From: Priestia koreensis
GTDB lineage: Bacteria > Bacillota > Bacilli > Bacillales > Bacillaceae_H
Direction: 5' to 3'
Assembly (NCBI RefSeq): GCF_001274935.1
Contig: NZ_LILC01000037.1
Coordinates: forward strand, 248,001 to 312,000
Length of the DNA stretch: 64,000 bases
In this document: one piece after another, positions 50,815 to 59,146 of the stretch
How the letters are laid out: the number at the start of each line of letters is the position of its first letter
How positions within the stretch are numbered: position 1 is the stretch's first letter
Made by a program: the position numbers and the translations under genes
The notes under the pieces: model-generated
The model's database searches: none
Seen by the model: the letters and a program-made list of their open reading frames with translations, nothing else
Told to the model about the DNA's origin: nothing

Positions 50815-52227
50815 TTATTTCATCCACTCTGTATGGAAAATTCCTTCTTTGTCTACACGTTGATAAGTATGAGCACCGAAGTAGTCACGCTGTGCTTGAA
50901 GAAGGTTAGCTGGTAGAGTTTCTGTACGATAGCTATCGTAGTATGCTAATGCACTTGAGAATGCTGGTACAGGAATACCTTGCTTAATCGCAACTGCTAG
51001 CACTTCACGAAGTGCAGATTGATACCCTTCTACGATCTCCTTGAAGTATGGATCTAGAAGTAAGTTTGCTAACTCACCGTCACGATCATATGCTTCTTTA
51101 ATTTTTTGTAGGAACTGTGCACGAATGATACAGCCACCGCGGAAGATCATAGCAATGTCTCCGTAACGAAGATTCCAATCGTACTCTTCAGATGCTGCTC
51201 TCATTTGCGCGAAGCCTTGTGCATATGAGCAGATCTTACTCATGTAAAGGGCTTTACGAACTGCTTCAATTAGCTCTTTTTTATCGCCTTCAAAGGCAGT
51301 CACTTCTGGCCCGCTTAAGACTTTACTTGCTTTTACGCGCTCTTCTTTCATCGCAGAAATAAAGCGTGCAAACACAGACTCTGTAATAATTGGTAATGGT
51401 ACACCTAAATCAAGGGAGCTTTGGCTCGTCCATTTACCCGTACCTTTTTGACCTGCTGTATCTAAAATAACATCGACAAGTGGCTTGCCTGTTTCATCGT
51501 CTTTTTTCGTAAAGATATCTGCTGTAATTTCAATTAGGTAGCTATCTAACTCCCCTTTATTCCATTCAGCAAACACTTCGTGCAGTTCATCTGCCCCTAG
51601 CCCTAATACATTTTTCAAAATGAAGTAAGCCTCGGAAATTAACTGCATGTCACCATATTCAATTCCATTGTGAACCATTTTTACATAGTGGCCAGCACCA
51701 TTTGGTCCGATATATGTGCAGCAAGCATCGCCATCTACTTTTGCAGAAATAGCTTCTAAAATTGGGCGAACAAGCTCAAACGCTTCTTTTTGACCACCAG
51801 GCATAATAGACGGTCCTTTAAGTGCTCCTTCTTCCCCGCCTGATACCCCTGTACCAATGAAGTTAAGACCTGCTTCAGCAAGTTCTTTACTACGGCGAAT
51901 TGTATCTTGGAAGAATGTATTCCCCCCGTCGATCACAATGTCCCCCTCATCAAGGTATGGTTTGAGTGATTCGATCGTTGCATCCGTTGCAGGGCCTGCT
52001 TTTACCATTAAAAGAATTTTGCGAGGAACTTCTAATGATTGAACAAATTCTTCAATGCTGTATGTACCCTTGAAGTTTTTACCCTCTGCTTCATTCTTTA
52101 AGAACTCTTCAGTTTTATCAGAAGAGCGGTTGTATACAGATACAGAATAGCCTCTGCTTTCAATGTTTAAAGCTAAGTTTTTACCCATTACAGCTAAACC
52201 GATAACACCAATTTGTTGTTTTGCCAT
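50815..52227 (-). CDS. gnd: 6-phosphogluconate dehydrogenase, decarboxylating (GndA type)
   Basis: Oxidative decarboxylation of 6-phosphogluconate to ribulose-5-phosphate with NADP. The frame is open to 52332, but GAAGGGAAG before the ATG at 52227 gives 470 residues, matching B. subtilis GndA (YqjI) and not the GntZ paralogue of the gluconate operon. Motifs: GLAVMGKNLALN (near residue 10), GTGVSGGEEGA (near 125), catalytic Lys in VKMVHNGIEYGDMQ (near 182) and GTGKWTSQSSLDLG. Faces zwf. Confidence 0.96.
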   Translation of the reverse strand: MAKQQIGVIGLAVMGKNLALNIESRGYSVSVYNRSSDKTEEFLKNEAEGKNFKGTYSIEEFVQSLEVPRKILLMVKAGPATDATIESLKPYLDEGDIVIDGGNTFFQDTIRRSKELAEAGLNFIGTGVSGGEEGALKGPSIMPGGQKEAFELVRPILEAISAKVDGDACCTYIGPNGAGHYVKMVHNGIEYGDMQLISEAYFILKNVLGLGADELHEVFAEWNKGELDSYLIEITADIFTKKDDETGKPLVDVILDTAGQKGTGKWTSQSSLDLGVPLPIITESVFARFISAMKEERVKASKVLSGPEVTAFEGDKKELIEAVRKALYMSKICSYAQGFAQMRAASEEYDWNLRYGDIAMIFRGGCIIRAQFLQKIKEAYDRDGELANLLLDPYFKEIVEGYQSALREVLAVAIKQGIPVPAFSSALAYYDSYRTETLPANLLQAQRDYFGAHTYQRVDKEGIFHTEWMK

Positions 52228-52348
52228 CTGTGTTCTTCCCTTCTTTAGTCGGATAAATTGTTTCTTCGCTTGAAGATAACACAAAGAATTCTTGCATTTC
52301 AAGTTAGAGGTACTGTGGAGAAAAACTTCCATGATCCAAAAACGAGAA

Positions 52349-52377
52349 ATTTTACTAACTGAGGTTTAATCGTTGAA
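52349..52377 (-). promoter_or_regulatory. Probable sigma-A promoter of gnd
   Basis: -35 TTCAAC (52372-52377) and -10 TAAAAT (52349-52354) are 17 bases apart on the minus strand, giving a leader of about 115 bases. The other 150 bases of the 307-base gnd-yflT gap show no recognised element. Confidence 0.5.
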
Positions 52378-52534
52378 AAAATGCGCTATATACATGTATA
52401 GACTTATTTTATTTAGACTCAACTGATCAATAGATTCCCCTCAAATCTGTTGTTCCATTCGAGAATAAATAAGCTGCTCACACTTTCCCAAGCTCGTTGC
52501 AAGGGAAGGGTGACTTTCTAAGGAGGCTACTACC

Positions 52535-52858
52535 ATGGATGTAAAGATTGTTGATCATAGTGAAAAGGTAGAAAGAGCTGTACACGAATTAAATGCCAAA
52601 GGATACACACAATCTGAAATATATGTTTTTGCTTATGATAAATACGAAACAACGGATCTAAAGAAAGAAACTAGCACACAGAGCGTCGGTCTGAAGGAAC
52701 AGGGATTTTTTGAGGCTCTATCAAACGTCTTTCGTTCTCGCTGGGAAGAAATTGAGGCAAAAATCATGTCTCTAGGAATCAGCCCAAACGAAGCTGCTCG
52801 ATACGAGAATGAACTAGAAGCTGGGAAAATTGTGTTAATTGCTAAGCGCGATGACTGA
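52535..52858 (+). CDS. General stress protein of the YflT family
   Basis: A 107-residue heat-induced stress protein domain (YflT/GS17M). The core pattern is DVKIVDHSEKVERAVHELNAKGYTQSEIYVFAYDK, then a charged linker and SLGISPNEAARYENELEAGKIVLIAKRD, which is typical of this domain. Members belong to the sigma-B regulon in B. subtilis; a clear sigma-B promoter was not found here. GGAGG lies 11 bases before the ATG, and a strong terminator follows. Confidence 0.85.
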   Translation: MDVKIVDHSEKVERAVHELNAKGYTQSEIYVFAYDKYETTDLKKETSTQSVGLKEQGFFEALSNVFRSRWEEIEAKIMSLGISPNEAARYENELEAGKIVLIAKRDD

Positions 52859-52887
52859 GCTTTCTAAATGATAAAACGAACCAATAT

Positions 52888-52938
52888 AAAATCACCTTTT
52901 TATCTTGACTGTTGATCGATAAAAAGGTGATTTTTTTG
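52888..52938. terminator. Terminator after the YflT-type gene
   Basis: AAAATCACCTTTTTA pairs with TAAAAAGGTGATTTT and is followed by Ts. Confidence 0.88.
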
Positions 52939-53113
52939 CTTTCTTTTGACCAGATCTTTTTGTAAAATTTAAGTGAAGATCGTATCCTCTCTTTTGCCCC
53001 CTATTAGCAAACCCCCTTTTATAATAGAGACTAGAATTATTTGTCCAAGCACCCCGAAACGCAGCAAGAATGAACACAAAATAAATATTTACTTTAAAAA
53101 TGAGGGATGCCCC

Positions 53114-54349
53114 GTGAGGAAAATAGAACATGATCCATTTAAAGCAAATTTTGATAGCTTAGAAGAATTTGCTGATCGTATTAGCGAGGTTTTGCACTGC
53201 CCAATTACAATCGAAGATGCGAACCATCGATTAATTGCTTATAGCACTCATGATGAACGAACAGATGCAGCACGTGTTGCAACAATTATCGGACGAAGAG
53301 TCCCTGAAAAAGTCATTAACAATCTCTGGAAGGAAGGTATTATACCTGCTCTTCTTCAAACAAATCAACCCGTTCGAGTTCGGACTATTGATGAAATTGG
53401 GTTAGGTGATCGTGTTGCTATCTCCATTTGGAAAGATGAAGAAGTATTAGGATTTATATGGGCTATTGAAATTAACAAGCGATTATCTCCTGATGAGCTT
53501 GATCTCTTAAAAAAAGCAGCAGAGGCTGTTAAAAATAAGCTTTTACAGCTTCAAATTCGAAAGTACAAGAAGGTAGAGCGTTCACAAGAGTTTTTATGGA
53601 AGCTACTAACTGGGCATATTCAATCGGAAAAAGAAATGTTAGAAAGCTTTCATCAGCTTCAAATCACGCCACCGAGTAGCTTTTCCGTTACCGTATTTCG
53701 CTTTGCTGAAGAAATTGGTGAGGAAGCAGAGAAGCAAATTTCGTATATTTTACAAACGACACAGCGCCTTAAGGTGCAGCTCTATACAATTGATTACAAT
53801 AACTTAATTTTGCTTGTTTCGTTGGATTCTATTCCGCAACCTTCCGAGGATCTTACAAGCTTTGTGAACAGCTTCTCAGAAAAAATGAAGGAGCGGTTTG
53901 GCATTCGCGAAATCTCTGCTGGGTTTGGGAACATTTACGAAGCATGCTTAAATATTCAAAATAGCTATCAAGAGGCTCTTAAGGTGTTAACAATCAAGAA
54001 GATGTTTCCGTATGAAACCACACACATTTATAGCTATCATCATTTGGGTATTTACCAGTTCCTTGACGTTATTCTAGAAAAGAAAAAAGCAGATAATATC
54101 CGCAACAGTTCGTTTGAAAAACTAAAGATTTATGACCAGAAGCATCATAGTGATTTAGTGGAGTCATTTGAAACCTTTCTTGATAAGGACATGAATATTA
54201 ACGAGACAGCAAAGGCTCTAAACGTACACGTTAATACCCTTTCCTATCGCTTAAAACGGATTTCAGAAATCGGGGACATTAATCTAAAAGATTACAACCA
54301 AAAGATAATGTTATACATCGATATCAAAATTGAAAAAGGCCAATTATGA
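53114..54349 (+). CDS. adeR: PucR-family activator of alanine dehydrogenase (AdeR)
   Basis: A 411-residue regulator expected to activate ald in response to alanine. N-terminal sensor (residues about 1-135), central GGDEF-like/CdaR region and C-terminal HTH_30 (about 345-400: FLDKDMNINETAKALNVHVNTLSYRLKRISEI). The frame is open from 52973, but GAGGGATG lies just before the GTG at 53114, and the upstream part is low-quality sequence, so GTG is chosen. ald follows in the same direction, as in B. subtilis. Confidence 0.9.
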   Translation: MRKIEHDPFKANFDSLEEFADRISEVLHCPITIEDANHRLIAYSTHDERTDAARVATIIGRRVPEKVINNLWKEGIIPALLQTNQPVRVRTIDEIGLGDRVAISIWKDEEVLGFIWAIEINKRLSPDELDLLKKAAEAVKNKLLQLQIRKYKKVERSQEFLWKLLTGHIQSEKEMLESFHQLQITPPSSFSVTVFRFAEEIGEEAEKQISYILQTTQRLKVQLYTIDYNNLILLVSLDSIPQPSEDLTSFVNSFSEKMKERFGIREISAGFGNIYEACLNIQNSYQEALKVLTIKKMFPYETTHIYSYHHLGIYQFLDVILEKKKADNIRNSSFEKLKIYDQKHHSDLVESFETFLDKDMNINETAKALNVHVNTLSYRLKRISEIGDINLKDYNQKIMLYIDIKIEKGQL

Positions 54350-54469
54350 GTTTGTAGAAATCCACAAAAAGCGTTTATATTTTTCTTCTTTCCCAATAAA
54401 GAAAAAATTCAGTTAATATTTTATACTGATAATAACTTTTAAAGAGATTTTAAAGGAGGAAGAAACAAC

Positions 54470-55603
54470 ATGATTATTGGAGTACCTACAGAGATTAAAA
54501 ATAATGAAAACCGCGTTGCGCTTACACCAGCAGGAGTTAACGCATTAATCAATAATGGCCATACCGTGCTTGTTCAATCTGAAGCAGGAATGGGCAGCGG
54601 ATTCACAAACGAAGATTATACATCAGCTGGGGCAACGATTGTGTCTCTGGCAGCAGACGTTTGGGCACAATCTGAGATGATCATGAAAGTTAAAGAACCT
54701 CTTGCAAGCGAATATGATTACTTCCGTCCGGGCTTAATTTTATTCACGTACCTTCACTTAGCAGCAGAACCTGCCCTAGCTCGTGCACTAACAGAAAAAG
54801 GGGTAACTGCGATCGCTTACGAAACGGTTCAAGTAGGACGTGCTCTTCCATTGTTAACACCGATGAGTGAAGTAGCTGGACGTATGGCTGCTCAAATCGG
54901 CGCACAATTCTTAGAAAAACCAAAAGGCGGTAAAGGTATTTTATTAGCAGGCGTTCCTGGAGTAAGTCGTGGTAAAGTAACCATCATTGGTGGTGGTGTT
55001 GTAGGGACAAATGCTGCAAAACTTGCAATCGGACTAGGTGCAGATGTGACGTTAGTGGATTTAAGCTTAGAACGTTTACGTCAAATTGATGATATTTTCG
55101 GTAATCAAATTAAAACGTTGGTTTCAAATCCATTAAATATTGCAGATGCTGTAGCAGAAGCGGATCTCTTAATCTGTGCGGTTTTAATCCCAGGTGCGAA
55201 AGCGCCTAAGCTTGTTACGGAAGAAATGGTTAAATCCATGAAGCCAGGTTCTGTAATCGTAGACGTAGCAATTGACCAAGGTGGAATCGTTGAAACCGTT
55301 GATCACATTACGACACATGATCAGCCTACTTATGAGAAGCACGGAGTTGTTCACTACGCAGTAGCAAATATGCCGGGTGCAGTGCCTCGAACTTCAACAA
55401 TTGCGCTGACGAATGCAACGGTTCCTTACGCTATGGAGATCGCAAACAAAGGCGTACTCAAAGCGATTGTTGGAAATCCTTCATTACGCTTAGGTTTAAA
55501 CGTAGCAAACGGCGTAATCACTTACGAAGCTGTTGCTCGTGATCTTGGCTATGAATACGTAACGGTTGAAAAAGCATTAGAAAAAGAATTAACAGCTCTA
55601 TAA
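54470..55603 (+). CDS. ald: Alanine dehydrogenase
   Basis: Reversible NAD-dependent deamination of L-alanine to pyruvate, used for alanine catabolism and for sporulation and germination metabolism. The 377-residue protein has MIIGVPTEIKNNENRVALTP, the substrate Lys in MIMKVKEP (near 74), His in LFTYLHLA (near 95) and the NAD-binding VTIIGGGVVGTNAAKLA (near 170). AAAGGAGG precedes the ATG; the 120-base gap after adeR should carry its own AdeR-controlled promoter. Confidence 0.97.
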   Translation: MIIGVPTEIKNNENRVALTPAGVNALINNGHTVLVQSEAGMGSGFTNEDYTSAGATIVSLAADVWAQSEMIMKVKEPLASEYDYFRPGLILFTYLHLAAEPALARALTEKGVTAIAYETVQVGRALPLLTPMSEVAGRMAAQIGAQFLEKPKGGKGILLAGVPGVSRGKVTIIGGGVVGTNAAKLAIGLGADVTLVDLSLERLRQIDDIFGNQIKTLVSNPLNIADAVAEADLLICAVLIPGAKAPKLVTEEMVKSMKPGSVIVDVAIDQGGIVETVDHITTHDQPTYEKHGVVHYAVANMPGAVPRTSTIALTNATVPYAMEIANKGVLKAIVGNPSLRLGLNVANGVITYEAVARDLGYEYVTVEKALEKELTAL

Positions 55604-55610
55604 TTAGCAA

Positions 55611-55646
55611 ATGCTCCGTTTCTTCTAGAAGAAACGGAGCATTTTT
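55611..55646 (+). terminator. 32-base perfect palindromic terminator after ald
   Basis: ATGCTCCGTTTCTTCT (55611-55626) is followed directly by its exact reverse complement and then TTTTT. Confidence 0.9.
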
Positions 55647-55763
55647 TCATATTGGCATTCCCGATTTTGTAAATTGAATAAAATTGTTATTATCGATACA
55701 ATAAATAGTGTAAGATAGTTCACACAGAATTAATCCACATTAAGGATTGTAGGAGGATTTTCT

Positions 55764-56588
55764 ATGACAGTATACAAAGCCCTAACAGTTGCAGGCTCCG
55801 ATAGCAGCGGTGGCGCAGGACTTCAAGCTGATTTAAAAACATTTCAAGAGCTAGGCGTATACGGTATGTCTGCATTAACAACCATTGTAGCAATGGACCC
55901 AGATCGTAATTGGGCACATGATGTTTTCCCTCAAGATGCAAAAACACTTGAGCCACAATTAAAAACTATTGTAAAAGGTGTAGGGATTCAAGCGATGAAA
56001 ACCGGCATGCTTGGTGCGGTTGATATCATTGAATTAACAGCGAAAACAATTGACGAATACAGCATTAAAAACGTGGTCATTGACCCTGTTATGATTTGTA
56101 AAGGTGAAGATGAAGTTCTTCATCCCGAAACAGCGGAAAGTCTTCGTGACCTTCTTGTTCCTCGTGCAACAGTGGTGACACCGAATCTTTTTGAAGCAGG
56201 TCAATTAAGTGGACTAGGTGCCATTACAACGGTTGATCAAATGAAAGAAGCAGCGAAGAAAATTCATGCCCTAGGTGCTAAATATGTGCTAATTAAAGGC
56301 GGAAATAAGCTTGCACATGAAAAAGCAATCGATCTTCTTTATGATGGCAAGGAATTTGAAATTTTGGAATCAGAACGTATCGAAACAACTTATACGCATG
56401 GTGCTGGTTGTACGTATTCAGCTGCTATTACAGCTGAACTTGCAAAAGGAAAGACTGTTCGTGAAGCAATTCATGTAGCGAAGGAATTTATCACGGAAGC
56501 GATCCGTCACTCGTTCCCATTAAATCAATATGTAGGACCAACAAATCACGGGGCTTATCGCAATAAAAAACAAGGCGTAACAATGTAA
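55764..56588 (+). CDS. pdxK: Pyridoxal/pyridoxine kinase of the ThiD type (YwdB-like)
   Basis: Phosphorylates the 5'-alcohol of vitamin B6 vitamers (and possibly hydroxymethylpyrimidine). The 274-residue ribokinase-fold protein has AGSDSSGGAGLQADLKTF at the N terminus and the anion-hole HGAGCTYSAA with Cys216; Cys112 in VMICKGED is the second cysteine of the dual-cysteine pyridoxal kinases. It closely resembles B. subtilis PdxK, which was once named ThiD. AGGAGG precedes the ATG. Confidence 0.9.
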   Translation: MTVYKALTVAGSDSSGGAGLQADLKTFQELGVYGMSALTTIVAMDPDRNWAHDVFPQDAKTLEPQLKTIVKGVGIQAMKTGMLGAVDIIELTAKTIDEYSIKNVVIDPVMICKGEDEVLHPETAESLRDLLVPRATVVTPNLFEAGQLSGLGAITTVDQMKEAAKKIHALGAKYVLIKGGNKLAHEKAIDLLYDGKEFEILESERIETTYTHGAGCTYSAAITAELAKGKTVREAIHVAKEFITEAIRHSFPLNQYVGPTNHGAYRNKKQGVTM

Positions 56589-56591
56589 ATG

Positions 56592-56620
56592 AAAAAGCAA
56601 GCCGTTTCGGCTTGCTTTTA
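56592..56620. terminator. Shared terminator of pdxK and the 838-residue gene
   Basis: AAAAGCAAGCC pairs with GGCTTGCTTTT; it overlaps the stop codon of the minus-strand gene at 56618. Confidence 0.88.
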
Positions 56621-59134
56621 GTTTACCTTTAATTCATCCATCGCTTGTTTAGAAGCCTGTTTAATTTCATCTGATACACCCGAAGTATTTACAAGCGTTT
56701 TGTAATAACGACCTGCCAAAGCAAAATCAACGCCTCTCATTTCATTCGCTTCTGTAAACAGCTGGTTTGATTTTGTATCTAACAATACAGCCGCAAGGTC
56801 TTTCGTCCATTCTTTCTCCCAAGATTCACCCAAATAATAGACCGCTTTTTCTAAATTCTGTTCATCTTTACCACGAATATATTGATCAACTGCCTCTTTA
56901 CGTGTAATGACTACTTGATTAATATCGTTAGGTAGTCCCGGAACAGAAGCCAGTAAGTTGTACGTCTTTAATTGTTCTTGGAATGAACGACCTGATGCTT
57001 TTTCAAGCAGCGAATTTGAAATTTCATGGAGAAGATCATCATTCATATGTCGTTCTGGGTACAATCGATTTGATTCCCCCGCATATTGCAATGCTCCGTT
57101 AGCATTTTGCTTTTGCCACATGTCGTTTGCTGTTTTGCTATACGAGATGGCCTGTTTTCTGGACGTTGCTGTTTGTGCATACACGCTGTTAATCACTGAA
57201 CGTGTACTTAAAATTTCATAGGCTTGCTCTTCTTTATCTAGTGAATATCCAACTGCAGCAGCTAGAAGGTCGCTTGATAGCTTATTTAGTAGGCTTCTTG
57301 CCCCTTCACTGATCGCTTTCTCTTTGGTAGCTGCTTCTGAAGCTAGGATAACGGCTTTTGCCAAATCGTCTGTAGCTGTATCTCTCGCCTCAATCATAAG
57401 ACGGTACTGATAGAGACGATCTTCAGAAGCCTTCGCATATTCAGCCGGAACTCCTGGTGCCTCTACAAGTGTTTGATACTGGGCGACGATTTTCTTTTGC
57501 TTTGTAGCACTTGTATAAGCATCTAACTCATCTTCCATTGAGTTTGTTTGTTGCATCAAGAGATTACTTGCATCATTTACAACCGTTGCAATATCTAGAT
57601 TAGATACTAACGAACCACCTTGCTCAATCACCTGAACATACTGTCCACTATCCTTTAGTTTCGTCAACGTTTCAAGTGCTGTTTCAGTTGGAATTTCTTC
57701 GTAATCACCAGGCTTTCTTTCCTCTAGCGGCTTCACTTGTTTTTTCACTAGTTCTTCTTTCTGTTGCTTCGCTTCCTCTGCAACTTCTGGTGAATATCGG
57801 GCATCCATTTGGTATTTATTTAGCGCTTCTGTAGTGTTCTCATCTACTTCTGCTTCCTTCTTAGCACTCTCTAGCAGTTTCTTATCCGCTTCCTTGAAGT
57901 CGCTCTTCTCAATTTTTTCACCGGTGATCTCATTGTACTTCCCGACATAATATACGATGTCTTTATCCTCTTGAGAAGAGGTAGAAGAATTTGCTACTTC
58001 TGGACTTTCAGCAGTAACACCTGATGCTACTTCGCTCGAATCGGCAGAATTCGACACTTCCGCTGTTGAAACCGCAGGAGTAGATTTCGCTACATAAAGC
58101 TGAATTTCATTATTTAAAAATTGTTTATACAGCTCTTTTCTTATTTCTGCCTGCAGCGCTTGAATTTTTTGATCTTCTAATTGCAATGAATTAATCAGTT
58201 GCAACGAGGAGTAGGTATATCCATTAGACGGATCTTGAACAGCTTGATCTTTCAATTTCACAGCTGATGAAACGATCAAATCAATGATTTTTGCATAATC
58301 TTCATCTTGCTTTTTCACTTGCCCGCCATAATACACGGCATTTTGAAGACTAGCCGTATCATCAGCAGCGGTATAATATTTAATTTGTGTATATAAGCTC
58401 TCTGGAACGATTAATGCCACCGTTTTATAGCCAGAGGTTGGTTTCTCTGGTTCACTTGGAATTGGAAAAGGATCTGTTGGAACATTTGGATTGCCTGGAT
58501 TACTCGGGTTACTTGGAGTAGTCGGTTCTCCTGTCTCTCCTGGAATTTCTGGTTCCTCAGGGTTTGTTGGAATTTCAGGGTTATCTTCTCCTGTACTTCC
58601 TTCCTCGATTGTTCCTTCTCCTGGAAGTTCTAGACCAGAATTTTCGTTTTCATCATCTGCATTTGGAGGAACGATAATGTCATCCTCCTGATCCAATATG
58701 ATCGTGCTTAAAATTGGAGGTACTTCCTTTTTCGGAATTTCCGGCAGTGGTGCATTTTTAGCTGGATCTACAACTAGGCCCATCACGGTTTGGTTTTTAT
58801 CCGGTTCTGATAAGTCCACAATGTATACCACATTGTTATCAATATTGTTTTTTAGAGAAAAATTTTGTTTCTTTCTGTCCTTCGGTTGTTCGATAGGTGT
58901 AGGCTGATCGCTGTCTGTATTTAATCGAATCTGACTTTTACGCTTTCCACTTGATGCTATAACGGAAGAAATATCGTTATTACTGTGGGTTAACCTAATT
59001 GGATTACTTGCTGCTGGTTGATCCCAATGATGATAGAGAGATAAACCAGCCGAGAAAATCATCACTGCTGTAGCTCCTGACACAACGATCTTCATCTTTT
59101 TTTTACTGCTAGAAGGTTCTTTTTCCTTGCTCAA
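56618..59134 (-). CDS. Membrane-anchored protein with proline-rich stalk and helical repeats
   Basis: 838 residues, not recognised as a named family. Residues 1-15 are lysine-rich and cytosolic; a single membrane helix spans about 16-34 (MKIVVSGATAVMIFSAGLSL); the rest should lie outside. Residues about 130-233 are a Pro/Glu/Gly stalk (NPEEPEIPGETGEPTTPSNP). From 235 to the end there are degenerate helical repeats of about 85 residues; the motif Y-x-x-L-x(4)-PG-x-P is seen in QYQTLVEAPGVPAEY, TYNLLASVPGLPND and YYKTLVNTSGVSDE. Start TTG follows AAGGAGGG; 12 bases separate it from the kinase-TPR gene, so the pair is one operon. Probable surface component of the secretion module. Confidence 0.75.
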   Translation of the reverse strand: MSKEKEPSSSKKKMKIVVSGATAVMIFSAGLSLYHHWDQPAASNPIRLTHSNNDISSVIASSGKRKSQIRLNTDSDQPTPIEQPKDRKKQNFSLKNNIDNNVVYIVDLSEPDKNQTVMGLVVDPAKNAPLPEIPKKEVPPILSTIILDQEDDIIVPPNADDENENSGLELPGEGTIEEGSTGEDNPEIPTNPEEPEIPGETGEPTTPSNPSNPGNPNVPTDPFPIPSEPEKPTSGYKTVALIVPESLYTQIKYYTAADDTASLQNAVYYGGQVKKQDEDYAKIIDLIVSSAVKLKDQAVQDPSNGYTYSSLQLINSLQLEDQKIQALQAEIRKELYKQFLNNEIQLYVAKSTPAVSTAEVSNSADSSEVASGVTAESPEVANSSTSSQEDKDIVYYVGKYNEITGEKIEKSDFKEADKKLLESAKKEAEVDENTTEALNKYQMDARYSPEVAEEAKQQKEELVKKQVKPLEERKPGDYEEIPTETALETLTKLKDSGQYVQVIEQGGSLVSNLDIATVVNDASNLLMQQTNSMEDELDAYTSATKQKKIVAQYQTLVEAPGVPAEYAKASEDRLYQYRLMIEARDTATDDLAKAVILASEAATKEKAISEGARSLLNKLSSDLLAAAVGYSLDKEEQAYEILSTRSVINSVYAQTATSRKQAISYSKTANDMWQKQNANGALQYAGESNRLYPERHMNDDLLHEISNSLLEKASGRSFQEQLKTYNLLASVPGLPNDINQVVITRKEAVDQYIRGKDEQNLEKAVYYLGESWEKEWTKDLAAVLLDTKSNQLFTEANEMRGVDFALAGRYYKTLVNTSGVSDEIKQASKQAMDELKVN

Positions 59135-59146
59135 CTTTCTCCCTCC

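Noticed and set aside
52228..52534. Sigma-B promoter for the YflT-type gene (a GTTTAA is present at about 52364)
   Set aside because: No GGGWAW -10 follows at 12-15 bases.
58491..58907. Plus-strand Gly/Ser/Pro-rich frames opposite the 838-residue gene
   Set aside because: They are the complement of the Pro-rich stalk coding region; composition explains them.
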